Positions 26,060 through 34,663 of a DNA stretch of 64,000 nucleotides are shown one piece after another. Under the pieces are notes generated by a model. It was given only the letters and a program-made list of their open reading frames with translations. It was not told where the DNA came from and did no database searches. The position numbers and the translations under genes were made by a program. This DNA comes from an uncultured Rhodocyclaceae bacterium (lineage in GTDB: Bacteria > Pseudomonadota > Gammaproteobacteria > Burkholderiales > Rhodocyclaceae): NCBI GenBank assembly GCA_934271525.1, contig CAKQRL010000005.1:23540-87539 (forward strand), in the 5' to 3' direction. The number at the start of each line of letters is the position of its first letter. Within the stretch, counting starts at the first letter, position 1.

Positions 26060-26077
26060 AAATCGTTTGAATAATTT

Positions 26078-26281
26078 TTAACACGGGCATTTTTTAATAT
26101 TGCCCGATTTGCCCGGATAACGCGCATCCACGGCGCGGCGGTGAAACTGCGCTTCCGACATCACTGGATGTTCTGGATGTTTTTCGTGCATATGCGCAAC
26201 ATATTGGGCGTAATCCGGCACGCCCACCATCAAGCGTGCCGTTTGCGCCAAGCGTGTGCAAAAGTTTGCAATTTTTTGCAT
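26078..26281 (-). CDS. YbdD/YjiX-family small protein
   Basis: A 67-aa soluble protein of the short YbdD/YjiX family, which is commonly encoded directly after cstA/yjiY carriers. The conserved MVGVPDYAQYVAHMHEKHPEHPVMS and the C-terminal PGKSGNIKKCPC (usually ending RCC or RCP) are both present. It lies 17 bases downstream of cstA in the same direction. Work on YjiX/YbdD homologues links them to function of the neighbouring pyruvate/peptide carrier; that link is inferred here from position. Confidence 0.88.
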   Translation of the reverse strand: MQKIANFCTRLAQTARLMVGVPDYAQYVAHMHEKHPEHPVMSEAQFHRRAVDARYPGKSGNIKKCPC

Positions 26282-26298
26282 TTCTTCGCTCCCTTTTT

Positions 26299-28341
26299 TT
26301 AACGGTAAACCGGCGCCAATTCGCAGGAACTATCTTGCGACACGTCCTTCATTTTGAAAATGATTTGTGCGCCGACTACCAACATCAACACCACAACCAA
26401 CATAAACAAGCCGGTTAAAGTGGCATTGACGCGGTCGTTAAAGACAATTTGCGCCATTTGGTCCATATTTTTGGCAGGTGCCAACAACACGCCGTTTTGC
26501 AAGGCTTCGGAATATTTTTTGGCGTGTGCCAAAAAGCCGATTTTGACATCCGCATCAAAAACCTTTTGCCAACCCGCATAAAGAGTGGTGATTAAAACCC
26601 AAGCGCAAGGCACCATCACCACCCACGCCAACTTGCCTTTTTTCTTTTTGAACAAAACCACAATGGCAAAAATCAGCGCCATTCCCGCCAACATTTGGTT
26701 GGCAATGCCAAACAACGGCCACAAGGTGTTAATGCCGCCCAGAGGATCCACCACGCCTTGGTATAAAAAATAACCCCAAGCGCCAACGGACAAAAAGGTT
26801 GCCAACAAATTCGCCGGCAAAAATTCAGTGTTGCCCAAGGGTTTGTAAAAATTGCCCAAAATGTCTTGAATCATAAAACGGCAAACGCGCGTGCCGGCAT
26901 CCACCGTGGTTAAAATGAACAAGGCTTCAAACAAAATGGCAAAGTGATACCAAAACGCCATCATAGAAGAATCGGTGTGCAGCAAATCGGTGATGATTTT
27001 TGCCATGCCCACGGCAAAGGTTGGCGCACCGCCTGTGCGCGCCAAAATGCTGTTTTCACCCACATTTTGCGCCATTTGAGAAAGCGCTTCGGGTGTGACC
27101 ACAAACCCCCAAGAAGAAATGGTTTGCGCCACTTGTTCCACTGTGGAACCGACCACGGCGGCAGGCGCATTCATTGCAAAATAAACGCCCGGCTCCAAAA
27201 TGCAAGCCATCACCATTGCCATCATCGCCACAAAAGATTCCATCAACATTGCGCCATAACCAATCATGCGAATATCGCGCTCGTTTTCAACCATTTTGGG
27301 TGTGGTGCCGCTGGAAACCAAGCTATGAAAGCCAGAAATAGCCCCGCAAGCAATGGTTACAAACAAAAATGGGAACAAATCGCCCGCAAAAACAGGACCG
27401 GTGCCATCCACAAATTTTGTTATGGATGCCATTTGAATGTCGGGGTTGACGATGACAATGGCAACAGCCAAGCCCACAATGGTGCCGATTTTTAAAAAGG
27501 TTGATAAATAATCGCGCGGTGCCAAAAGCAACCAAACGGGCAAAACGGAGGCAATAAAGCCGTAAATCATCAATGCCCATGCCAAGTTTTCGCCGTTTAA
27601 AGTGAAAATGGGCGCAAGAACTTCGCTTCTTGCCACGTTTTCGCCAAAAACAATGGACAAAATCAGCAAAATAAAACCAGCAATAGACACCTCAGCAATT
27701 TTGCCCGGGCGAATAAAGCGCATATAAACGCCCATCACAATGGCAATGGGAATGGTTGCCGCAATGGTAAAAGTGCCCCAAGGCGAACCCATCAAGGCTT
27801 TGACCACAACAAGCGCCAAAACCGCCAACAAAATCACCATAATGAGCAAAATACCAAAAGAGGCAATGGCGCCGGCGGGTTTGCCCAATTCCAAATGAAT
27901 CATCTCGCCCAAGGATTTGCCATTGCGGCGGGCAGAAAATGCCAAAATAATAAAATCCTGCACAGCGCCGGCAAAAATCACGCCGAAAATAATCCACAAG
28001 GTGCCGGGCAAATAACCCATTTGCGCCGCCAAAATGGGACCAACCAATGGGCCAGCACCGGCAATTGCCGCAAAATGATGCCCAAACAACACCCATTTGT
28101 TGGTGGGCACATAATCCAAACCATCGTTATTCAAATGCGCGGGGGTTAAGCGTTTTTCGTCTAAAACTGCCACTTTTGTTGCCAAATAACGGCTATAAAA
28201 ACGATACGCAATAAAGTAACAAGATACAGCTGCGGTAATCAACCACGCGGCGCTAATTGACTCACCGCGATGCAAGGCAATCACGCCCAAAGAAAAAGCC
28301 GCCAAAATAGAAATGGCCGCCCAGAGCAAAAACTTTTTCAC
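26299..28341 (-). CDS. cstA: CstA-family carbon-starvation / pyruvate or peptide transporter
   Basis: A 680-aa polytopic inner-membrane protein with the full CstA family pattern: LHRGESISAAWLITAAVS, KWVLFGHHFAAIAGAGPLVGPILAAQMGYLPG, ARRNGKSLGEMI, ISGFHSLVSSGTTPK, TTVDAGTRVCRFMIQDILG and WPLFGIANQMLAG. Family members carry peptides or pyruvate during carbon starvation. It precedes ybdD as usual. The start is ATG 28341 with GGGG/AAGG-like sequence upstream. No Crp or stringent-response site can be assigned. Confidence 0.95.
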   Translation of the reverse strand: MKKFLLWAAISILAAFSLGVIALHRGESISAAWLITAAVSCYFIAYRFYSRYLATKVAVLDEKRLTPAHLNNDGLDYVPTNKWVLFGHHFAAIAGAGPLVGPILAAQMGYLPGTLWIIFGVIFAGAVQDFIILAFSARRNGKSLGEMIHLELGKPAGAIASFGILLIMVILLAVLALVVVKALMGSPWGTFTIAATIPIAIVMGVYMRFIRPGKIAEVSIAGFILLILSIVFGENVARSEVLAPIFTLNGENLAWALMIYGFIASVLPVWLLLAPRDYLSTFLKIGTIVGLAVAIVIVNPDIQMASITKFVDGTGPVFAGDLFPFLFVTIACGAISGFHSLVSSGTTPKMVENERDIRMIGYGAMLMESFVAMMAMVMACILEPGVYFAMNAPAAVVGSTVEQVAQTISSWGFVVTPEALSQMAQNVGENSILARTGGAPTFAVGMAKIITDLLHTDSSMMAFWYHFAILFEALFILTTVDAGTRVCRFMIQDILGNFYKPLGNTEFLPANLLATFLSVGAWGYFLYQGVVDPLGGINTLWPLFGIANQMLAGMALIFAIVVLFKKKKGKLAWVVMVPCAWVLITTLYAGWQKVFDADVKIGFLAHAKKYSEALQNGVLLAPAKNMDQMAQIVFNDRVNATLTGLFMLVVVLMLVVGAQIIFKMKDVSQDSSCELAPVYR

Positions 28342-28415
28342 CTTTTTCCCCTTGTTGGCAATAAAAAATGTGCTTGTGTTTGAAAACGTTTAAGAATACC
28401 AAAATTGAAAAAAGT

Positions 28416-29279
28416 TTATTTAAAAAAACAAAAATCCAAAAAAATTCCCAAAAACAAACTCATTCCCACGTAGTTATTGTTTAAAAAAGCGCGAAAACAT
28501 TGCGCAGGGTTGCGGTTTTTAATCCAAACATAATGCAAAAGCGCAATGACCATTGCCAAGAGCAAACCCAAAAGCGTGAAAATCTGCATGTTATAAAAAT
28601 AAAAAACCACAAAAGCAAACAAGGCAAAATGCAAAAAATAGCAAATCATCACCGCCAACACATCAAAACGACCAAAAGTAATGGCGGAAGTTTGAATGCC
28701 GATTTTCAAATCATAAGGTTTATCCACCATTGCGTATTCGGTGTCGTAAGCCAAAGACCAAAACACATTGGCAAGAAGCAACAACCAACAAGGCAAAGGC
28801 ACAGCGTTTTGTGCAGCGGCAAAAGCCATTGGAATGCCAAAACCATAAGCCACGCCCAAATACGCTTGCGGCAGTGGAAAAAATCGTTTGGTAAAAGGGT
28901 AAGTGATTGCCAAAAACAACGCCACGCCAGACAAAAGCAAAACCAAAAGGTTGTTTAAAATCAAAACCAACAAGAATGCCACAAGCGCCAAAACCGCAAA
29001 AAGAAACAACGCTTCTTTAACCGAAACTTTTTTGCTGGCAAGCACACGGTTTTTGGTGCGTTCAACAAAGCCATCAAAGTTGCGGTCGGCAATATCATTG
29101 ATCACGCAACCGGCTGAACGCATCAAAAAAGTGCCCAAAACAAATACGCTTAAAATTAAAAAATCTGGTTGACCGCTTGATGCCAACCACAAAGCGCAAA
29201 GCATTGGCCAGAGCAAAAGAAGCGAGCCAATGGGTTTGTCCAAACGCATCAACAAAAAGTAATTTTTTAAATTTTCCAC
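28416..29279 (-). CDS. ubiA: UbiA, 4-hydroxybenzoate polyprenyltransferase
   Basis: Membrane enzyme that attaches the polyprenyl tail to 4-hydroxybenzoate in ubiquinone synthesis. 287 aa with the first Asp-rich site in CVINDIADRNFDGFVERT and the second in DTEYAMVDKPYDLKIGIQTSA; N-terminal LMRLDKPIGSLLLLWPMLCALW is typical. The likely start is GTG 29279, lying in the arm of a palindrome (a TTG at 29285 is the alternative), and no ATG precedes the conserved residues. It is divergent from the exported-protein gene at 29370 with the palindrome between them. Confidence 0.95.
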   Translation of the reverse strand: MENLKNYFLLMRLDKPIGSLLLLWPMLCALWLASSGQPDFLILSVFVLGTFLMRSAGCVINDIADRNFDGFVERTKNRVLASKKVSVKEALFLFAVLALVAFLLVLILNNLLVLLLSGVALFLAITYPFTKRFFPLPQAYLGVAYGFGIPMAFAAAQNAVPLPCWLLLLANVFWSLAYDTEYAMVDKPYDLKIGIQTSAITFGRFDVLAVMICYFLHFALFAFVVFYFYNMQIFTLLGLLLAMVIALLHYVWIKNRNPAQCFRAFLNNNYVGMSLFLGIFLDFCFFK

Positions 29280-29325
29280 GGTCAACTAAAAAAATTTTTG
29301 AAAATTTTTTTTAGTTTACCGTGGA
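29275..29325. repeat. Palindromic element, 51 bp, between divergent ubiA and exported-protein gene
   Basis: TCCACGGTCAAC to GTTTACCGTGGA; inner stem CTAAAAAAA / TTTTTTTAG is nearly perfect and private to this copy. It contains the ubiA start codon. Confidence 0.92.
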
Positions 29326-29369
29326 AAAAAATATTTAGAATAAACATTTTGATTAGGTTGAGTTGCACG

Positions 29370-30446
29370 ATGAGTTTTAAAACGCCATTTTTAATCAGCG
29401 CCGCCGCAGCGGTTTTATCCCACCAAGCGCTTGGCGCTGCCAAACCGGTGGTTAAATACGAAGTTGTGGAAAAGTTTGAAGTGGCACCAAGCGATGCCGA
29501 AATTCGCCAAGCCGTTTTGGCGTTTGAACTTGCCGAACAAGAAAAAAGCAAATACAACCGCACCAATTTGGGCAAAACGCTTTATCTTTTTTTGCCGCAC
29601 CGAGAAGAAAAATCTTCTTGGCGAGTGGATCATTTTTTCTGCATTGTGGGGCAAAGTAAAAATCCAGATAGTCAATATCCTCTTTGGCAAAATATCACGC
29701 CCGACTTCAAATGGTTTGCCGTGCCCAAAAAAACCGAAATGCCAGAAATTGAAAAACTCAAAGTTTTAGAAGCGGCAGGTTACATTTCAGTGGAAGAAGG
29801 TAATTTCAACATTGTTTGTCCAGCCAACAATGAGCAATCCGATTTGCGTGAAACCTTTTATTACCCGCAAGACAGTGTTCGTGCTTATTTGCACAATGTT
29901 CCTGCTTACCGTTATACCTTAACCGACAAGGCGTTGAAAGAATTTTTTGATAATTCGCCCATGTGGCACATTGTTTTTTCGCCTGAGGAAGGTGTTGAAA
30001 CCTATGATGCCGACAAAGTCCATTGGTTTGATAAAAGCAAGCAAAAAACCGGCATTCAACCCAAACCCATTTTGGAGCGTATGCATTTGACTTTTCCCAT
30101 CGGCAAAATTGTGGTGGGCGCTATTCAAAACATCCAAAAAACCAATAGCGAAAACAAAGTCGGCAACACCATTTACACTTTTGAATACAAAGAAGGCGTT
30201 GAAGGCGTGCCAGCGGGTTTGGAAAAATTGTTGGAAATTGAAAGTCCTTATAGCAAAAAAGGCGAAAACAGCGAATTGAGAAGCGATACCTTTGCGCTAG
30301 ACGCATTGCCTGCTACCCGTTTAAAAGATTATCCCAACACGCCTTTGCAATATTTCACCGTAACCGAATTAAAAGAACAGAGAAAATACCGCATTGCGCA
30401 AGACGAAAAAGGGCAATGGCAAATTGAGCCGGGTTTTGCGTTTTAA
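29370..30446 (+). CDS. Exported protein of unknown function
   Basis: I do not recognise this 358-aa protein. ATG 29370 begins a plausible Sec signal (MSFKTPFLISAAAAVLSHQALG) cleaved near ALG-AAK. The mature part is hydrophilic with alternating charged and aromatic residues, only two Cys (in FFCIVG and NIVCPANN), and no clear catalytic motif or repeats. The frame is also open upstream to 29298 without a signal-like start. The downstream lipoprotein gene follows after 15 bases, so the two probably form an operon acting in the periplasm or outer membrane. Confidence 0.8.
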   Translation: MSFKTPFLISAAAAVLSHQALGAAKPVVKYEVVEKFEVAPSDAEIRQAVLAFELAEQEKSKYNRTNLGKTLYLFLPHREEKSSWRVDHFFCIVGQSKNPDSQYPLWQNITPDFKWFAVPKKTEMPEIEKLKVLEAAGYISVEEGNFNIVCPANNEQSDLRETFYYPQDSVRAYLHNVPAYRYTLTDKALKEFFDNSPMWHIVFSPEEGVETYDADKVHWFDKSKQKTGIQPKPILERMHLTFPIGKIVVGAIQNIQKTNSENKVGNTIYTFEYKEGVEGVPAGLEKLLEIESPYSKKGENSELRSDTFALDALPATRLKDYPNTPLQYFTVTELKEQRKYRIAQDEKGQWQIEPGFAF

Positions 30447-30461
30447 AGAAGGAAGAAAAAA

Positions 30462-30929
30462 ATGAATGCAATCAAAACTTTTTGCGCCGTAATGGCGGCG
30501 TTGGTTTTAAGCGCTTGCGGCAAATCCGTTGATTTATCCAAACCCGAATTTGCAGTGGGCGCTTATTGGGAAAGTTTGGCAAGTGATAATGTGGCGCAAT
30601 TTTTAACAACTGTGGGCGACTCCAAAGAAGGCAAAGCCTTGGATAAAGAAAGCCAAGTTTTTTTCACAGAACGCTTTGCGCAACTTGCCAAAACATTCAA
30701 AGGCAATATCAAAACCATCACAGTGACCGAAGTTAAATACGATGAAAGCAAAAGCACAGCCCAAGTCAAAGTGTTGTTGGAACGCTTTGATGGTTCCACT
30801 TCACAGCGCCGAATGCACACCGTCAAAAATGGCGATTCTTGGCGCTTAAAAGGTGCGCAATCGGGCGCATCGGGTTTTGAAGCAATGGGCGAAGCCTTTG
30901 ATGAAGCGCTTGGCAATTTTGGCAAATAA
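30462..30929 (+). CDS. Small lipoprotein with NTF2-like (DUF4878-like) fold
   Basis: A 155-aa predicted lipoprotein: signal peptide ending in the lipobox LSAC, so lipid would attach at Cys 19. The mature part (EFAVGAYWESLASDNVAQFLTT, then ITVTEVKYDESKSTAQVKVLLERFDGS and HTVKNGDSWRLKG) has the helix-then-curved-sheet order of DUF4878/NTF2-like periplasmic proteins. AAGGAAG lies ten bases before ATG 30462. It follows the unknown exported protein in a likely operon. Function unknown. Confidence 0.83.
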   Translation: MNAIKTFCAVMAALVLSACGKSVDLSKPEFAVGAYWESLASDNVAQFLTTVGDSKEGKALDKESQVFFTERFAQLAKTFKGNIKTITVTEVKYDESKSTAQVKVLLERFDGSTSQRRMHTVKNGDSWRLKGAQSGASGFEAMGEAFDEALGNFGK

Positions 30930-30947
30930 ATAAAAAAATGCTAATTT

Positions 30948-30998
30948 TCCACGGTGAGCGATAAAAAATTTTCAAAATTTTTGAATGTTTACCGTGGA
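30948..30998. repeat. Palindromic element, 51 bp, at the start of the DUF2972-like gene
   Basis: TCCACGGTGAGC to GTTTACCGTGGA. ATG 30985 and GTG 30994, both possible starts of the next gene, lie within it. Confidence 0.9.
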
Positions 30999-32430
30999 AA
31001 ATTATTTTTTAAAATTTTGGAGAAATGAAAAATGTTACCCCCCCCCCGCAAATGTTGAAAATGTTGATTTTGAAAATATTTTAAATGCCAGCCAAGAATG
31101 GATGCTTTCAAAAGAATTTAATAAAAAATATATAAAAACCAATCATCCTTATCCGCCGCTTTTAAATCCACAACTTTTAAAAGACGAAAATTCTTCAATT
31201 CATTACCAAAATATTCCCGCTGATTTTGCTTGGCAATCCAATTTGCCATTGCCCGAAGGGTATAAATTTTTATTTTTAATGATGTCGCACTCTGGGCATT
31301 CTTCAATGGTGCGGTATTTAAAACAATGTGGTGTAAGTATTATGGGCGACCACGATGGTGTTATTCCCAAACATTATCAATTCAATTACAATGCTTTGTT
31401 AAAAAAAGAACCAACTGTTATTAACTTCACCGCTTATGGCACAATGGGTGAAGATTATTATAAAGATTTATACAAATATATTCATTTAATCAATCCCAAA
31501 ATTCCCGTTTTGTGTTTGGTGCGTGACCCTGTTGCACGTTTAAAAACAAGTTTGAATAATCATTTTGGAAAAAGCAACATACGCTATTTTTTTAAAGAAA
31601 ACGATGATTTAACAGGTTTGGAAAATAGATTTATTTATCCTATTTCTCAAAAATACGCTTTCAAAGACCGAGTGGAAGCTGGTTTAACCGCAGCGAATAC
31701 TTTCAAATATTCCGAACTTTATAAAAAAATGCTTGCTTTGGGATTTAACAATTTTGAATTTTTGGATATTCAAAAAATAACCGAACCAAAGGATATTTTT
31801 GATTTAATGGCAAAACTTTCAAAAACTTATGATTTTCCGCCACCAAAAAATATTGATGATTTTAATTTTCGCATTAAAAGAAGTTATTTGGGAATGTTTC
31901 CGCTTTTGTATGAAATTGGCGGAATAACCTTTTTGCTCACACCCAATAAAGGGCAAAAAATAGAAAACAACAAAATGTTTGGAATGAATTTGCAATATAT
32001 AGAAAGACTTCTTTACGAATTGCACGAATCGGCATTTGTCTCATCCAATGAAAAAGAAGAGTTTGAAGCCAGCAAAATGTTAGGTTTGGATTTGTCGTGG
32101 TTTAATCAATTTGAAAGCGGAATTTATATTTATGCCAAAAAAGAATGTTTTGAGAATATTTATAAAAATATAGAATGGATTAAACAAAGAATGAATATTT
32201 TTATTAACAAAATAAAAGAAGTAATGTCCATTGAAAAACAACGCCGAATGACCAATGAATTGGAATTATTAGAATTTTTCAAAACGCACCCACGCCACCG
32301 CCAATTATTTAAAATTGTTATTCAAAAAGAAATAGAACTTGTTAAAACGCACCGCCCCGATATTGTTCAAACGTGGCATTATTATTTGGAATTTGAAAAA
32401 CTTTGCCAACAATTCAATTCCAACACTTAA
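30985..32430 (+). CDS. DUF2972/sulfotransferase-like protein, phase-variable (in frame here)
   Basis: A 481-aa protein. IKTNHPYPPLLNPQLL, YQNIPADFAWQSNLPLPEGYKF and LMMSHSGHSSMVRYLKQCGV resemble, from memory, the phase-variable Campylobacter 617/DUF2972 family. MSHSGHSS and LVRDPVARLKTSL look like the 5' and 3' phosphosulfate-binding motifs of sulfotransferases. Ten C residues at 31038-31047 encode Pro-Pro-Pro. From ATG 30985 or GTG 30994 (both in the palindrome) the frame is open; ATG 31032, better spaced from GGAG 31019-31022, would need nine or twelve C. The A/T-richer codon use suggests acquisition from elsewhere. Acceptor unknown, probably a surface glycan. Confidence 0.72.
   Translation: MFTVENYFLKFWRNEKCYPPPANVENVDFENILNASQEWMLSKEFNKKYIKTNHPYPPLLNPQLLKDENSSIHYQNIPADFAWQSNLPLPEGYKFLFLMMSHSGHSSMVRYLKQCGVSIMGDHDGVIPKHYQFNYNALLKKEPTVINFTAYGTMGEDYYKDLYKYIHLINPKIPVLCLVRDPVARLKTSLNNHFGKSNIRYFFKENDDLTGLENRFIYPISQKYAFKDRVEAGLTAANTFKYSELYKKMLALGFNNFEFLDIQKITEPKDIFDLMAKLSKTYDFPPPKNIDDFNFRIKRSYLGMFPLLYEIGGITFLLTPNKGQKIENNKMFGMNLQYIERLLYELHESAFVSSNEKEEFEASKMLGLDLSWFNQFESGIYIYAKKECFENIYKNIEWIKQRMNIFINKIKEVMSIEKQRRMTNELELLEFFKTHPRHRQLFKIVIQKEIELVKTHRPDIVQTWHYYLEFEKLCQQFNSNT
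31038..31047 (+). repeat. Poly-C tract (10 C), phase-variation switch
   Basis: Ten C near the 5' end of the DUF2972-like gene, followed by GCAAA as in the tract at 2665. Length changes of one base alter which upstream start codon is in frame. Confidence 0.85.
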
Positions 32431-32432
32431 TT

Positions 32433-32483
32433 GCCACGGTAAACCGATTATTTTTTTCAAAAAAAATCTTTGTTTACCGTGGA
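32433..32483. repeat. Palindromic element, 51 bp, between DUF2972-like gene and mla operon
   Basis: GCCACGGTAAAC (first base changed) to GTTTACCGTGGA with TTTTTTTCAAAAAAA centre; begins three bases after the upstream stop. Confidence 0.9.
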
Positions 32484-32542
32484 TTTTTGTGGTTTTTTGC
32501 TTTGTTTGGCACGGATTCTAGCGCTACAAAAAAAAACGTTTT

Positions 32543-32572
32543 TTCACGGCAATGCGCAAAAAAACTTATAAT
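32543..32572 (+). promoter_or_regulatory. Putative promoter of the mla operon
   Basis: A consensus -10 box TATAAT at 32567-32572 with TTCACG at 32543-32548, 18 bases upstream, lies 29 bases before mlaF. Confidence 0.5.
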
Positions 32573-32600
32573 CACGCCTTTTGAATCTTCACACTTTGCG

Positions 32601-33404
32601 ATGCCGTTAGCAGAAAACCTTGTTGTTATCAATGACTTGCACTTTCAATACGCCCAAAAACCCATTTTGCAAGGCGTGAATTTGCAAATTCCCAAAGGCA
32701 AAGTGGTTGCCATTATGGGCGGTTCGGGTTGCGGCAAAACCACGCTTTTGCGTGCCATTGCTGGGCAACTGCCAGTGCAAAAAGGCAGCATTTGGGTTGA
32801 TGGCGAAAATGTTGAAAAAATGAATCACCGTGCGCTTTACCAATACCGCAAAAAATTGGGGATGTTGTTTCAATTCGGTGCACTGTTTACCGATATGACC
32901 GCCTTTGACAACGTGGCGTTTCCTTTAAGAGAACACACCAATTTGCCTGAATCAATGATTAGCGATTTGGTGCTTTTAAAATTAGAAGCTGTTGGTTTGC
33001 GTGGTGCGGCGCATTTGTTGCCGCGTGAATTATCCGGCGGAATGGCGCGCCGCGTGGCGCTTGCGCGCTCCATTGCTTTGGATCCGTCTTTGATTTTGTA
33101 TGATGAACCTTTCACCGGTTTAGACCCCATTGCCGTTGCTGTTATCGGTAAGTTAATCCGCGAATTAAACGATGCCTTGGGCGCCAGCAGCATTATGGTT
33201 ACGCACGATGTGGCAGAATCGTTGGCGATGGTGGATTATGTTTATTTTTTAGAAAACGGCGTGGTGGCAGCCGAAGGCACGCCCGATGAAATCAAACAAT
33301 CCACGCATCCTTTTGTTGCGCAATTTATCAACGCGCGCCACGATGGTCCCGCCGCTTTTGATTATCCAGCGCCGCCTTTGTCCAGCGCCCTTTTAGGAAA
33401 TTAA
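32601..33404 (+). CDS. mlaF: MlaF, ATPase of the phospholipid transport ABC system
   Basis: Energises the Mla pathway, which keeps lipid asymmetry of the outer membrane by moving phospholipids between membranes. 267 aa with Walker A GGSGCGKTT, signature ELSGGMARRVALARS, Walker B LILYDEPFTGLDP and the H-loop VTHDV. ATG 32601 is chosen because the family N-terminus (LVVINDLHFQYAQKPILQGVNL) follows it; the frame is open for a further 66 codons upstream but without similarity. It heads an operon mlaFEDA-CB plus an ABC pair. Confidence 0.96.
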   Translation: MPLAENLVVINDLHFQYAQKPILQGVNLQIPKGKVVAIMGGSGCGKTTLLRAIAGQLPVQKGSIWVDGENVEKMNHRALYQYRKKLGMLFQFGALFTDMTAFDNVAFPLREHTNLPESMISDLVLLKLEAVGLRGAAHLLPRELSGGMARRVALARSIALDPSLILYDEPFTGLDPIAVAVIGKLIRELNDALGASSIMVTHDVAESLAMVDYVYFLENGVVAAEGTPDEIKQSTHPFVAQFINARHDGPAAFDYPAPPLSSALLGN

Positions 33405-33407
33405 AAA

Positions 33408-34196
33408 ATGGCAATCAAAAACATTCTTTCCAAAATAGGCCATCAAGCAATTGAATACGTGTGGCAATTTGGTTTTAGTGTGCGTTTTTTGGGCGCCATT
33501 TTGCGCAATTGCTTGGCTTGTTTTTGTCGGCCGCATTTGTTGATGCGCGAACTTTTTTTTGGCGGCGTGTTGTCGTTGTCGCTGATTTTGGTGGCTGGTT
33601 TTTTTGTGGGGTTGGTCTTGGGTTTGCAAGGTTATGAAACCTTGCAGCGTTTTGGTTCCAGCGAAGCGCTGGGCATTTTGGTGGCTTTGTCTTTAACGCG
33701 CGAATTGGGGCCGGTGATTGCCGCATTGTTATTTGCTTCGCGCGCCGGCACTTCCATTACCGCTGAAATTGGTTTGATGAAAACCACCGAGCAATTAACC
33801 GCAATGGATATGATGGCGGTCAATCCCATTGCCCGCATTGTGGCGCCGCGTTTTTTTGGCGGCGTGATTGCAATGCCGTTGTTGGCGGCGTTGTTTTCTG
33901 CCATGGGCGTGTTGGGCGGCTGGTTTATTGGCGTGGTGTTTATTGGCGTGGATGACGGCGCATTTTGGTCGCAAATGCAAAGTAGCGTTGATTTTCGCGT
34001 GGATATTGTAAACGGCATCATCAAAAGTTTTATTTTTGGTGTGGCGGTTTCTTGGATTGCGGTGTTTCAAGGTTACGATTGCACGCCAACGGCAGAAGGC
34101 GTTTCTTCTGCCATTACGCGCACAGTGGTTACATCCGCTTTTGCCATTTTGGCGCTGGATTTTGTATTAACTTCTTTTATGTTTAGAGGTGTGTGA
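33408..34196 (+). CDS. mlaE: MlaE, permease of the phospholipid transport ABC system
   Basis: A 262-aa inner-membrane protein with five to six hydrophobic segments. Family motifs: LALSLTRELGPVIAALLFASRAGTS-like region (ALSLTRELGPVIAALLFAS), TAEIGLMKTTEQLTAMDMM and the C-terminal GVSSAITRTVVTSAFAILALDFVLT. It starts three bases after mlaF and overlaps mlaD by four bases (ATGA in the opposite order of TGATG), so the complex subunits are co-translated. Confidence 0.97.
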   Translation: MAIKNILSKIGHQAIEYVWQFGFSVRFLGAILRNCLACFCRPHLLMRELFFGGVLSLSLILVAGFFVGLVLGLQGYETLQRFGSSEALGILVALSLTRELGPVIAALLFASRAGTSITAEIGLMKTTEQLTAMDMMAVNPIARIVAPRFFGGVIAMPLLAALFSAMGVLGGWFIGVVFIGVDDGAFWSQMQSSVDFRVDIVNGIIKSFIFGVAVSWIAVFQGYDCTPTAEGVSSAITRTVVTSAFAILALDFVLTSFMFRGV

Positions 34197-34663
34197 TGAA
34201 TCGCCAAACCATTGATTTGTGGGTTGGACTTTTTTTAACCTTAGGCGTTGCTGCCATTTTGTTTTTGGCTTTGCAAGTGGGCAATTTGGCAAGTGCCAAG
34301 CTGGGTGAAACTTATTCCTTACAAGCGCGCTTTGCCAATATCGGCGGCTTGAAAATCAAAGGCCCGGTAAAAAGCGCGGGCGTTGTGGTTGGGCGCATTG
34401 CCAACATTACCTTTGATTCTGAAAATTTTGAAGCCGTGGTTTCTATGAAAATTGACAAGCGCTACCAATTCCCGCGCGATACCTTCGCGGCAATTTATAC
34501 TTCCGGGCTTTTGGGCGAGCAGTTTATCGGTTTGGATGCCGGCGGCGATGAACAAAATTTTCAATCGGGCGATGTGATTCGCAACACGCAATCGGCTGTG
34601 GTGTTGGAAAAATTGGTGAGTCAATTTTTGTTTAGCAAAGCCGCAGAAGGAAAAAGCGAATGA
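34193..34663 (+). CDS. mlaD: MlaD, MCE-domain substrate-binding component
   Basis: A 156-aa membrane-anchored periplasmic protein. One N-terminal helix (LWVGLFLTLGVAAILFLAL) is followed by a single MCE domain (YSLQARFANIGGLKIKGPVKSAGVVVGRIANI) and the ring-forming DTFAAIYTSGLLGEQFIGL. MlaD forms the hexameric ring that receives phospholipids from MlaC and passes them to MlaE. Length is slightly short at the C-terminus but within the family range. It overlaps mlaA by four bases. Confidence 0.96.
   Translation: MMNRQTIDLWVGLFLTLGVAAILFLALQVGNLASAKLGETYSLQARFANIGGLKIKGPVKSAGVVVGRIANITFDSENFEAVVSMKIDKRYQFPRDTFAAIYTSGLLGEQFIGLDAGGDEQNFQSGDVIRNTQSAVVLEKLVSQFLFSKAAEGKSE

Noticed and set aside
26301..26310. 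AACGGTAAAC at the end of cstA as a left arm
   Set aside because: It lacks the CCA of the invariant core and is explained by the codons for the last residues and stop of CstA.
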